DNA of 64,000 nucleotides, taken from Acidimicrobiia bacterium. GTDB taxonomy: Bacteria; Actinomycetota; Acidimicrobiia; Spongiisociales; Spongiisociaceae. The notes beneath the pieces are model-generated. The model was not told the origin of the DNA. It saw only the letters and a list, made by a program, of their open reading frames with translations, and searched no databases. A program made the translations under genes and the position numbers. Below are positions 18,074 through 26,632 of the stretch, one piece after another (positions within the stretch are counted from its first letter, which is position 1; each line of letters starts with the position of its first letter). The stretch lies in the NCBI GenBank assembly GCA_022827785.1, contig JAJEIM010000022.1, positions 1 to 64,000 of the forward strand, written 5' to 3'.

Positions 18074-20308
18074 ATGCTCGGACCCCTCGCCCGCTTCTCG
18101 ACACGCCGGCCGCTGGTCACCATCGGCATATGGGTCGTGCTAGTGGTGGTGTCGCTCGGGCTGGTCGACCGGCTGCTGGACAGCGCCACCACGACCGAGT
18201 TCCGTCTGTCCTCCCGGTACGAATCGGAGCAGGCCGCCGCTCTCCTCGAGGACAGGCTGCGGGGTCCCAAGCAGCTGGCCGAGCTGGTCGTGGTCGAGTC
18301 ATCCTCGGTGACCGTGGACGACCCTGCCTTCCGCACGCGGGTCGAATCGCTCGCCGCCGATATCACGGCCCTGGGACCGGACGTGGTGGCCCTGCAGGAC
18401 CACTTCTACATGTCCAACAATCCGGTGCTGGTGTCCCGTGACCGCCAGACCACCATCATGGCCTTCGCGATGACCGGCACCGCGCAGGACGCCACCGTGG
18501 ACGTCGGTGACATGATCCACATCGTCGAGGAGGCCGACGGGGTGAACGGCTTCCGGGTGTTGATCGGGGGCGACGCCAGCGTCGCCTACGAGTCCAACGA
18601 GTTGGCGCTTCACGACCTGGAGAGGGGCGAACGGTTCGGAGTCCCGGTAGCGCTCGTCATCCTGCTGGTGCTCCTCGGCGCGGTGGTGGCCACCCTGCTC
18701 CCGCTGGGCCTGGCGGTGGTCGCCATCGTCCTCGCCCTGGCGGCCGTTGCTGTCATCGGCCAGCAGTTCCAGCTGGTCTTCTTCGTCACCTTGATGGTGG
18801 TGATGATCGGCTTGGCGGTGGGCATCGACTACTCGCTCCTGATCGTCTCACGCTTCAAGGAGGAGATGGCGCGAGGACTCGCGGCGCGTGACGCCGTGGG
18901 CCGCGCCACCGCGACAGCAGGCCGGACGGTGATCTTCAGCGGCGCCACCGTGGTGCTGGCCCTGGTCGGTCTGCTGATCACCCCCGCCTCCTTCTACCAG
19001 TCCCTGGCGCTGGGGGCGATACTGGTGGTGATCTTCGCCATGCTGGCGACGTTGACGCTGCTACCGGCCGTGCTGACGTTGCTCGGTCCGAGGGTGGACC
19101 TTCTCCCGATTCGTTTCCTGGCCAGGTTCTCGCTCAAGAGTCCCGACACCTCTCAAGAGGGCTTCTGGGAGAACGTCACCCGGCTCGTGATGCGCCGTCC
19201 CGTGATCAGCATCCTCCTCGTCGCCATTCCGATGCTCGCCCTGTCCTACTTCTATCTGGACATGCGGACGGGCCTCAACGATGTCAACACCTTCCCCGAC
19301 GGCGCTCAGACCAAGGAAGCCTTCCTCCTTCTGGAGGACAAGTTCTCCGTGGGAAGCGTCACTCCCGCCGGGATACTCAGCCCGGCCGAGATAGTTGTGG
19401 ACGGCGACACCAACGACCCTTCCGTGTCAGCTGCGATCGGGAAGTTGCAGGGTGCTCTCGTCGCCGATCCGAGGTTCCCCGTGCCTTCCGCCCGCGAGGT
19501 GAACGACGCCGGGGACCTGACACTTCTGGCCCTCCCCTACCCCGGCCAGCCGGCCAGCCCGGAGTCCGCCGAACTGATGTCGGTCCTCCGCGGCGAGATC
19601 ATCCCGGCCGCATTCGAAGGAGTGCCCGCCCAGGTCTACGTGGGCGGCCTGACCGCGGAGGTGGCCGACTTCTTCGACATAGTGAGGGTCTACACGCCGA
19701 TCGTCTTCGTCCTGGTGCTCGGCCTCAGCTTCGTCATCCTGATGATGGTCTTCCGGTCACTGGTGATCCCGCTGAAGGCCATAATCATGAACTTGCTCTC
19801 CGTCGGCGCCACCTACGGGCTGCTGGTGCTGGTCTTCCAGAAGGGAGTCGCGATCGACCTGTTCGGATTCCAGCGGGCCGACGTGATCGACGCCTGGATA
19901 CCGCTGTTCCTGTTCGCCGTCCTCTTCGGGCTCTCTATGGACTACCACGTCTTCCTGCTCAGCCGGATACGCGAACGCTACGACGAGACGGGTGACAACA
20001 CCGAGGCGGTGGCCTACGGGCTCCGCTCCACCGCCGGGATCATCACCGGCGCCGCCCTCATCATGGTGGTCGTGTTCGGCGCCTTCGCCACGGGACGGAC
20101 CATCATCAACCAGCTCATGGGCTTCGGTCTGGCGGTGGCCGTGCTACTGGACGCCACGCTGGTACGTTCGGTCCTGGTGCCGGCCAGCATGGAGGTACTC
20201 GGCAAGCGCAACTGGTACATGCCGCCCTGGCTCGACTGGCTCCCCGACCTTCGCGTCGAGGCGGAGGAGCATCCGGAAGACGCGCCGGAGGAGGCACGCA
20301 GCCGGTGA
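18074..20308 (+). CDS. MMPL/RND-family transporter
   Basis: The 744-residue protein has the RND layout: one membrane segment (about 18-37), a large external domain, five or six segments (about 185-350), a second external domain and a final block of segments (about 535-715). GIDYSLLIVSRFKEE (about 250-264) and GLSMDYHVFLLSRIRE (about 617-632) are the paired proton-relay loops of MMPL proteins. The ATG at 18074 has GGAG 8 bases upstream; an in-frame extension to 17969 looks non-coding. In actinobacteria these proteins export lipids or envelope components. The 3' end is coupled to an oxygenase gene, hinting at a shared hydrophobic substrate. Confidence 0.9.
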   Translation: MLGPLARFSTRRPLVTIGIWVVLVVVSLGLVDRLLDSATTTEFRLSSRYESEQAAALLEDRLRGPKQLAELVVVESSSVTVDDPAFRTRVESLAADITALGPDVVALQDHFYMSNNPVLVSRDRQTTIMAFAMTGTAQDATVDVGDMIHIVEEADGVNGFRVLIGGDASVAYESNELALHDLERGERFGVPVALVILLVLLGAVVATLLPLGLAVVAIVLALAAVAVIGQQFQLVFFVTLMVVMIGLAVGIDYSLLIVSRFKEEMARGLAARDAVGRATATAGRTVIFSGATVVLALVGLLITPASFYQSLALGAILVVIFAMLATLTLLPAVLTLLGPRVDLLPIRFLARFSLKSPDTSQEGFWENVTRLVMRRPVISILLVAIPMLALSYFYLDMRTGLNDVNTFPDGAQTKEAFLLLEDKFSVGSVTPAGILSPAEIVVDGDTNDPSVSAAIGKLQGALVADPRFPVPSAREVNDAGDLTLLALPYPGQPASPESAELMSVLRGEIIPAAFEGVPAQVYVGGLTAEVADFFDIVRVYTPIVFVLVLGLSFVILMMVFRSLVIPLKAIIMNLLSVGATYGLLVLVFQKGVAIDLFGFQRADVIDAWIPLFLFAVLFGLSMDYHVFLLSRIRERYDETGDNTEAVAYGLRSTAGIITGAALIMVVVFGAFATGRTIINQLMGFGLAVAVLLDATLVRSVLVPASMEVLGKRNWYMPPWLDWLPDLRVEAEEHPEDAPEEARSR

Positions 20309-21477
20309 GGATTCCGACCGACTACGCGGCCGGCTATGCCGAAGCCCGCCTCGTCGACGCGGAACTGGCGCGCAACTACGTCGCCCATACCGTGGTGGGA
20401 GACCCGGAGGCCGACGCCTTCATCGCCAGTATCGACACGTTGCCTGTCGAGGAGGCGAACCGTCTGATCACGGCCGGCATGCGCCGCAACGAGGAGGTAC
20501 TGCGCCGGGGGCCGTCGTTCGTGCGGGAGTTCTTCGATCCGATGGACACGCCTCCCGACTGGGTGAACCAGTCGGACTTCCGCCCAGGAGTCCGGATGTT
20601 CCACAGGAACTCGCCCGTGGTGCTCGCATCGATGCTCGCCGGCACCCTTGTCGAGGGGTTCTCGACCAACATCAGCAAGTCCTTCTTCATAACCGGACGC
20701 CTCCGGGATCAGGGGGTCCGCCGCCTGAAGCAGAACAACCGCCACATGGTCGAGATCTTCATGCCCGGCGGTCTGGACAGAGCCGGTGACGGTTGGAAGC
20801 TGTCCGTTCGGATCCGGATCGTGCATGCCCGGATCAGGCGCCTGCTGGCTGAATCGGATGAATGGGACGAGGAGGCCTGGGGCACGCCGATCAGCGCCGC
20901 CCACGTCGGCTTCGCCATCGTGGCCTTCTCAGCCCGGTTACTCAAGCACATGAAGAGCCTCGGCGCCGTCTACACCGAAGAGGAGCGGGCCGGCTTCATG
21001 GCCGTATGGCGGTACACGGGTTACCTGATGGGTATCCCCGAGACGATCCTGTACACCGATGAGGAAGAGGCGCTGAGGATCTTCGAGATCGGGGGCATGT
21101 GCGAGCCCGAGCCCGACTTCGAATCGATCGCGATGGCGAACTCGTTGATCAATGCGGGCCCGCTGCTCGTGGACATGACCGAACCGAAGGTCCGGCAGAA
21201 CTTCGCCAATTACGTATTCCGAGTATCCCGGGCTCTGATCGGGAGAACGTTATCCGACCAGTTGAAATATCCGGCCACCCCGCTGGTCGGGGTGCTCCCC
21301 TGGTTCCGCATGCAGCGGCGCTACCAACGCTTCGCAGCTCGGTACCTGAAGCCGCTGGCCAGGCAGAACAACTTCACCGCCTTTACCTCACTCCTCCAGG
21401 TGTCCGTCTTCGACGAGGCCGGGATCAGCTACCGACTCCCCGACCATGTGTACGCCGAGGAGTCCAGCCGCTGGTAG
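20305..21477 (+). CDS. MpaB/Lcp-type (DUF2236) heme oxygenase-like protein
   Basis: The 390-residue protein resembles the family of fungal MpaB and rubber oxygenase Lcp, b-type heme proteins that cleave or oxidise hydrophobic chains. The typical helix KLSVRIRIVHARIRRLL (about 166-182) contains the His proposed as heme ligand, and GTPISAAHVGF follows at about 192-202. FSTNISKSFFITGR (about 117-130) fits the conserved early helix. No signal peptide is seen. The GTG at 20305 overlaps the MMPL stop (GTGA), so the two are translationally coupled. The last 90 bases run over the end of ispH on the other strand. Confidence 0.75.
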   Translation: MRIPTDYAAGYAEARLVDAELARNYVAHTVVGDPEADAFIASIDTLPVEEANRLITAGMRRNEEVLRRGPSFVREFFDPMDTPPDWVNQSDFRPGVRMFHRNSPVVLASMLAGTLVEGFSTNISKSFFITGRLRDQGVRRLKQNNRHMVEIFMPGGLDRAGDGWKLSVRIRIVHARIRRLLAESDEWDEEAWGTPISAAHVGFAIVAFSARLLKHMKSLGAVYTEEERAGFMAVWRYTGYLMGIPETILYTDEEEALRIFEIGGMCEPEPDFESIAMANSLINAGPLLVDMTEPKVRQNFANYVFRVSRALIGRTLSDQLKYPATPLVGVLPWFRMQRRYQRFAARYLKPLARQNNFTAFTSLLQVSVFDEAGISYRLPDHVYAEESSRW

Positions 21478-22569
21478 AGCCGGTTCACCGGATGGGAAGG
21501 ACTCCAGCATGGCGAGAGCGTCGGTGGCCGTGACCCGGCGGTCGTAGTCGAGCGGTCCCGTACCGTTCGAAGGAGCGGCGAACCCGATCCGGACGGTTGA
21601 CACCAAGGCACCCAGCAGGGACCTCAGCCCGCGGGGCAGGGGGAAGTACTCGTCCTCCTCCGTAACCCGGAAGAGGCTCCAACCCTCGGCCGGATCGAGG
21701 CGATCGAGCACCTCCCGGACCAGGTGGTCGGGGGCCGATGCGCCCGCCGTCAGCCCGACCACGTCCGCAGCTTCCAACCATTCGGATCGGATCGCATCCG
21801 CGGAGTCGATCCGGTAGGCGGCGGCGCCGCGCATGCGAGCGGTCCGGACCAGGGCATTGGTGTTCGAGGAGTTATCGGAACCGACCACCAGGATCAGATC
21901 ACATTCGGCGCTCATCTCGAGTACCGCATCCTGGCGGTTGGTCGTGGCGTAGCACAGATCGCTCTTGCGAGAGGTCTCCAGGTTCTCGTAGCGCCCGGAG
22001 GCCTCGGCCCGGATCGCCTCCCACTCGTGCATCCCGAGGGTGGTCTGGGCGAACAGCGCCACCTTGCCGGGATCTCTGGGCTTGAAGCCTGCCAGCCCCG
22101 TCTCCGGTTCGACCAGGGTGATGTTCGAAGGCGCCCGGGCCATGGTGCCCACCGCCTCATCGTGACCTTCGTGGCCCACGAAGATGATGTCGAAACCCTT
22201 CGCCGCCCGCCGCTTGACCTCATGATGGACCTTCGCCACCAGCGGGCAGACCGCGTCGATGACGATCCCGGCCCGCTGCTCCCCGTCCTCCAACACCTCG
22301 GGAGCGGAGCCATGGGCCGACAGCATCACCGGAGCGCCTTCCGGCACCTCGTCGATCGAATCCACAAACACCACCCCGGCGCGTTCGAAGCACTCCACGA
22401 CAAACCGGTTATGGACGATCTCGTGGTAGCAGTAGACCGGGGCGTCGAATATCTGGACCATCCAGACGAGCGCCTTGACGGCCATGTACACCCCGGCGCA
22501 GTACCCATTCGGCTCGGCAAGGTAGACACGTCTGGGACGATGGGTGGTCAGGAGCGCATTTTCCGGCAT
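21388..22569 (-). CDS. ispH: 4-hydroxy-3-methylbut-2-enyl diphosphate reductase
   Basis: The 393-residue protein is the last enzyme of the MEP isoprenoid pathway and makes IPP and DMAPP with a [4Fe-4S] cluster. The three cluster cysteines are in PNGYCAGV (near residue 20), IDAVCPLV (near 108) and SDLCYATTNRQ (near 205), and SDNSSNTNAL supplies the substrate loop. The core ends near residue 320; the C-terminal tail of some 70 residues extends across the oxygenase gene. The ATG at 22569 gives the family N-terminus (RVYLAEPNGYCAGV) with no clear ribosome site. It would feed the isoprenoid genes at 26633-30862, although an iron transporter lies between. Confidence 0.93.
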   Translation of the reverse strand: MPENALLTTHRPRRVYLAEPNGYCAGVYMAVKALVWMVQIFDAPVYCYHEIVHNRFVVECFERAGVVFVDSIDEVPEGAPVMLSAHGSAPEVLEDGEQRAGIVIDAVCPLVAKVHHEVKRRAAKGFDIIFVGHEGHDEAVGTMARAPSNITLVEPETGLAGFKPRDPGKVALFAQTTLGMHEWEAIRAEASGRYENLETSRKSDLCYATTNRQDAVLEMSAECDLILVVGSDNSSNTNALVRTARMRGAAAYRIDSADAIRSEWLEAADVVGLTAGASAPDHLVREVLDRLDPAEGWSLFRVTEEDEYFPLPRGLRSLLGALVSTVRIGFAAPSNGTGPLDYDRRVTATDALAMLESFPSGEPALPAAGLLGVHMVGESVADPGLVEDGHLEE

Positions 22570-22664
22570 TTCGGGAATTGTACCCGCTTGATGAACGGGG
22601 CCGCCTCCCGGAGACCGGCAGCGCCTGGGATTGGCGAGATCGATTCGTCGCTTGACGCGAGGCG

Positions 22665-24278
22665 TCACCCCTGAAGCTCGCGGCGCAGCACCAACGCCCA
22701 GGTGAGGATGCCCGACAGCAGGATGAGCACCAGGGAGGCGACCCCGACCTCGGCAAAGAACCCGTCCTCGGCCGCGTTCCATATCCTGGTGGCCAGCGTC
22801 TCGAACCCGATCGGGGCGAGCAGCAGCGTGGCCGGCAGCTCCTTAAGTGTCGAGAGCATCACCAGTCCTCCGCCGGTGACCAGACCGGGCATCACCAGAG
22901 GGAGGTCGATGGCCAGGAACCGGCGCCGGGCGGTCACGCCGAGAGTGCGAGCGGCCTCCTCGTAGCGCCGTGGCACGTCGGCGATGGCGGCCTGCGTGGC
23001 CCCCATCGACTGGGCGCCGAAGTGGAGCACGTATGCCAGCACCAGCAGCGGGAAGGTCTGGTAGAGGGCTGCCAGCGGGCCCGGCGCCCGGATCGCCCAG
23101 AACACCACCGCGAGGGCGACGACCAAGCCGGGCAAGGCGAACACGGACGTCACCGAGGCGGCGGCCGCGTCACCGATCCGGGTGCGGCGCCGGGAGACGG
23201 CGTAGGCCACGGGCAGCGTCAGGACCACGGCGGCAACGCCGGCCATGATCGCCGCGACGGCCGAGTTGAGCGACGGGCGCAGCAGGAAGCCAAGGCCGTC
23301 GCCGATGCCCGAGTAACCGATCCCGACCGTGGACGATCCCCGGATCACCCAGAGCAGGAACACTCCCAGGGGGGCGGCCAGGGCCAGGCCGACCACTCCG
23401 GCCGTCAGGGCCGCGCCGGGCAACGCGGCCCTGCCCAGCCGGTACCGCACCGGCTGCCTCCCGATCCCCCGCTCCGGACGGCGGTCCGGCGTCATGGTCC
23501 GCTCTACGGATGCAACCACCAGAGCCAGGACGGCCAGAACCAACCCGAGGCTGAGGGAGGAGGCCCGGTCGAACAGCCTGGACGAGAAGATGGCGCGGGT
23601 AATGGTGTCGTAGCGCATCAGCGCCACGGCGCCGAAGTCGCTCAGGCCGTAGAGGAACACCAGCATCGTTCCGGCAGCCACCGTGGAGCGTATCTGCGGC
23701 AACACGACCCTGACCATGGTGCGCGGTGCCCGGCTCCCGAGCAGCCGGGCGGTCTCCTCCATCGCCGGGACCGTGGTGGAAAGCCGGGCCTGAACCGGGA
23801 GGTACACGTACGGATAGCTGAGCAGGGTCAGGACGATGAACGCACCCCAGAAACCCTCCACCCTGGGCAGGAAGGGCACCAGCCCTCCTCTCCCGAATGC
23901 AGACAGCATGGCGGTTGCGCCCACGAACGAGGGGATCACCAGAGGCAAGGCCAGGACCACCCGCCAGAAACGCCGCCCGGCGAGATCCGTCCTGACAACC
24001 ATCCATGCGAGGACGGTCCCCAGAACCATGCACGATCCGGCGGTGGCGGCGGCGATCGTCAACGAGTTACGGAGGGGTCCGAGAGTGCGCGGGCTCGCCA
24101 AGGTTGCCCAGAAGTCCCCGCCCAGGCTCAGGCTTCCCCAGGCCAGGTAGGCGATCGGGAACAGGAAGAGGAGCCCGATCACCGCCGCGGCGACCATCAG
24201 GACAGGCTGCCGACCGCTCCGTCGGGTCGGGATACCGGTGCCGACCCCCCGATCAGGAGTCTTCGAGCCCGCTTTCAT
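22665..24278 (-). CDS. Iron(III)-type ABC transporter permease (two fused domains)
   Basis: The 537-residue permease has twelve or so hydrophobic segments in two repeated halves, as in FbpB/ThiP-type permeases. Each half carries an EAA loop: EETARLLGSRAPRTMVRVVLP (from about 180) and EEAARTLGVTARRRFLAIDLP (from about 440). Such dimer-in-one permeases work with a single binding protein and a homodimeric ATPase. The ATG at 24278 overlaps the binding-protein gene by 26 bases, so the two are co-translated. Iron is inferred from the partner proteins. Confidence 0.88.
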   Translation of the reverse strand: MKAGSKTPDRGVGTGIPTRRSGRQPVLMVAAAVIGLLFLFPIAYLAWGSLSLGGDFWATLASPRTLGPLRNSLTIAAATAGSCMVLGTVLAWMVVRTDLAGRRFWRVVLALPLVIPSFVGATAMLSAFGRGGLVPFLPRVEGFWGAFIVLTLLSYPYVYLPVQARLSTTVPAMEETARLLGSRAPRTMVRVVLPQIRSTVAAGTMLVFLYGLSDFGAVALMRYDTITRAIFSSRLFDRASSLSLGLVLAVLALVVASVERTMTPDRRPERGIGRQPVRYRLGRAALPGAALTAGVVGLALAAPLGVFLLWVIRGSSTVGIGYSGIGDGLGFLLRPSLNSAVAAIMAGVAAVVLTLPVAYAVSRRRTRIGDAAAASVTSVFALPGLVVALAVVFWAIRAPGPLAALYQTFPLLVLAYVLHFGAQSMGATQAAIADVPRRYEEAARTLGVTARRRFLAIDLPLVMPGLVTGGGLVMLSTLKELPATLLLAPIGFETLATRIWNAAEDGFFAEVGVASLVLILLSGILTWALVLRRELQG

Positions 24279-25257
24279 CGATCAGTTCCTTGGTCCGCTC
24301 CAGCCCGCCACCGAGCCGATCGAAATCGTAGGCGGCCACGTCGATGCTCGCGAGCGGGGGCAGGCCCGGAGACGGCTCCACACCGGCGGCTAGCGGGTAC
24401 TCGAAGGTCTGCTCACCGTAGAAGCGCTGGGCCTCCTCGCCCAGCATGAACTCCACCAGCCGGTCGGCCAGATCCGGTGTGTCGGTGCTCGCAAGCACCC
24501 CGATGGCGGTGACGATCAGCAGGCCGCCGATGTCACGGTCGGGGAAGTAGTAGTTCTCGGAAGCCAGGCCGGGGTCCTCCGCCAGGGCCCGGAAGTTGTA
24601 GTAGTGGTTCACCAACCCCATGGGCACGTCCCCGCGCCCCACCGCCTGAACGATCGACGTGTTGTTGGCGTAGGTGCGGGCATCGTTGGCCACAAGCCCC
24701 TCCAACCACGACAGGGTCGCGCCGTCGCCGTGGGTCTCCCGCATAGCCGTGACGAAGTCCTGGAAGGAGCCGTTGGCCGGCGCCACCGCCACCTGGTCGC
24801 GATACCGTTCCTCGGTCAGTTCGAACACCGAGCCGGGTAGCTCGGACGGGTCGACCAGGTCGCGGTTGTAGACGATCACCCGCACCCGACCCGACATCCC
24901 CACCCAGAGGCCTCCGGCGTTGCGGAACCGGTCCGGAACGAGATCCATGACCTCGCCGGCAATGGGCCGCAGCCTCCCCTCCCCCGCCAGAAACCCGATC
25001 GCGCCCGGGCTCTGTGAGATGAAGACGTCCGCCGGACTGCGGTCTCCCTCCTGGTCGATGAGCAGGGCGAGGTCGGCCGACTGGCCGTAGCGAACCTCGA
25101 CATCGACCCCGGTGGCCTCGGTGAAATCCTCGAGCAGGGGCCCGATCAGGTTGGCCTTGCGGCCGGAGTAGACCGTTATGACATCTTCGGAGCCCCCGCA
25201 CGAGACGGCCGCCAGGGCAAGCGCCGCCACCAGAACCAGGACCGCTGGTCGCTTCAT
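24253..25257 (-). CDS. Iron(III)-type ABC transporter binding lipoprotein
   Basis: The 334-residue protein starts with a lipoprotein signal (LALAAVSCGG, lipidated Cys about 20) and continues with the FbpA-like opening ITVYSGRKANLIGPLLEDFTE. Other FbpA-like patches are VDVEVRYGQSADLALLI and VNHYYNFR, whose tyrosines are the usual iron ligands. GEQTFEYPLAAGVEPSP near the end is also typical. The ATG at 25257 has AAGGAG with 6-base spacing, which decides against an extension to 25359. It delivers ferric iron to the permease encoded next. Confidence 0.88.
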   Translation of the reverse strand: MKRPAVLVLVAALALAAVSCGGSEDVITVYSGRKANLIGPLLEDFTEATGVDVEVRYGQSADLALLIDQEGDRSPADVFISQSPGAIGFLAGEGRLRPIAGEVMDLVPDRFRNAGGLWVGMSGRVRVIVYNRDLVDPSELPGSVFELTEERYRDQVAVAPANGSFQDFVTAMRETHGDGATLSWLEGLVANDARTYANNTSIVQAVGRGDVPMGLVNHYYNFRALAEDPGLASENYYFPDRDIGGLLIVTAIGVLASTDTPDLADRLVEFMLGEEAQRFYGEQTFEYPLAAGVEPSPGLPPLASIDVAAYDFDRLGGGLERTKELIDESGLEDS

Positions 25258-25346
25258 CCTGAACTCCTTCTCTCGTGCTGAGAGCTCCGGGGAGCCGAGT
25301 TTAGAGCAACCACATGAAAGATACAAGTGCTCCCATAGAGATACTA

Positions 25347-25361
25347 TTAGGGCACCCATAA
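25347..25361. promoter_or_regulatory. Possible IdeR/DtxR-like dyad upstream of the iron-binding protein
   Basis: TTAGGGCACCCATAA is a gapped dyad (TTA-N-GG-N3-CC-N-TAA) in an unusually A+T-rich patch 90-104 bases before the binding-protein start. It shares TTAGGG-Y-A-S-CC with the better site at 26523, which supports joint iron control. Confidence 0.4.
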
Positions 25362-25430
25362 GGGTCGCGCTGCCGAAGGAGTTGCGTCGACATCGCCCCG
25401 AGGGCCGCGTAGTGCGGCCGGGTCACCCCG

Positions 25431-26453
25431 TCAGGATGAGGAAACGGCCGCGAAGGCCGCCGCTCCCGGGCCGGTGTAGGACACGGAAACCCGGTCGCCG
25501 GGAACGAAGTCGGGTGCGGCGATCACCCGGGCCAGCAGTCTGGTCCCACCGACGGCCAGTTCGTAGGAGGTGTCGTGCCCGTAGAACTCGACGGAGGAGA
25601 CCACACCCTGGTTCCCCCGGTCCACCGCCAGGTGCTCGGGACGGATGACCACCCGGCACGGTCCCCTCACCTTGCCGGCCAGGGGGACCTCCCCGACCTC
25701 GGTGGATACGTGCCCGTTGGTCGCCACCCCGTTCAGCAGGTTGGCTTCACCGACGAAAGTAGCTACCCATGCGGACGTGGGGTGCTGGTACAGGTCGGCC
25801 GGGCGCCCGACCTGGACGATCCGACCCTCACGCATCACGGCCACCCGGTCGCCCACCACGAACGACTCCTCCTGGTCGTGGGTGACGAAGATCGAGGTCA
25901 TCCCCACTTCGCGCATCAGCGCCGCCACATCCGCCCGGATCCTCGTGCGCAGGTCGGTATCGAGGTTTGAGAACGGTTCATCGAAGAGCAGCACCCGGGG
26001 ACGCGGAGCCAGAGCCCTGGCCACCGCCACTCGCTGTGCCTGCCCTCCTGACAATTCGTCGGGGTAGCGGTCCGCAAGATGGGACAGGCCGACCAGATCC
26101 AGCGTCTCGGAGACCCGGATACGGTCGATTACCGACTTACCCAACCCGAAGGCGACATTCCCGGCCACCGTCATATGGGGAAACAGGGCCCAGTCCTGGA
26201 AGACCATCCCGATGCGCCGCTGCTCCGGAGAGACGAACCGCGCAGGACCGCTAAGAGTCTCGTCCTCGAGCGTGATCTCGCCCCGGTCGGGAAGCTCCAG
26301 GCCGGCCAGGATGCGCAGCAACGTGGTCTTGCCGCAGCCGCTCGGGCCGAGCAGGGCCAGCGACTCTCCCCGTTCGACCGCCAGGTTCACACCGGCCAGC
26401 GCGGCGGTGCCATTGAAACGCTTAGCGATGTCGGTTGCCTGCAGATACGGCAT
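25431..26453 (-). CDS. Iron(III)-type ABC transporter ATP-binding protein
   Basis: The 340-residue ATPase has Walker A GPSGCGKTT (about 36-44), signature LSGGQAQR (about 134-141) and Walker B VLLFDEPFSNLD (about 154-165). The FbpC/PotA-type regulatory tail follows (about 240-340, with VVIRPEHLAVDRG). It couples ATP hydrolysis to the permease at 22665-24278. Unusually it is first in the cluster, and 173 bases separate it from the binding protein, with a candidate iron-control site ahead of each. Confidence 0.9.
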   Translation of the reverse strand: MPYLQATDIAKRFNGTAALAGVNLAVERGESLALLGPSGCGKTTLLRILAGLELPDRGEITLEDETLSGPARFVSPEQRRIGMVFQDWALFPHMTVAGNVAFGLGKSVIDRIRVSETLDLVGLSHLADRYPDELSGGQAQRVAVARALAPRPRVLLFDEPFSNLDTDLRTRIRADVAALMREVGMTSIFVTHDQEESFVVGDRVAVMREGRIVQVGRPADLYQHPTSAWVATFVGEANLLNGVATNGHVSTEVGEVPLAGKVRGPCRVVIRPEHLAVDRGNQGVVSSVEFYGHDTSYELAVGGTRLLARVIAAPDFVPGDRVSVSYTGPGAAAFAAVSSS

Positions 26454-26522
26454 ACGGGCTCCTGAAAAGGCCGTGCTACGAGCGGTTGATGATCCGGCTA
26501 AAAGCTACCTGATCTATGGAGT

Positions 26523-26541
26523 TAGGGTAGCCTGACTAATC
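26523..26541. promoter_or_regulatory. IdeR/DtxR-like iron box upstream of the iron ABC ATPase
   Basis: TTAGGGTAGCCTGACTAAT agrees at 14 of 19 positions with the IdeR/DtxR consensus as I remember it. It lies 70 bases before the ATPase start at 26453, in an A+T-rich segment. IdeR with Fe2+ represses iron uptake genes in actinobacteria, which fits. Confidence 0.55.
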
Positions 26542-26632
26542 ATAGATCGGCCCGGAGAAATCGCTCGAATCGCGATGTGGATCGACGGGGTCCCCTCAGG
26601 TCAGGGCACGACGGCAGCCGGTAGGCAACCGA

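Noticed and set aside
23022-24449. Plus-strand frame rich in Gln, His, Gly and Arg
   Set aside because: It is the complement of the permease gene, with composition typical of antisense high-GC frames.
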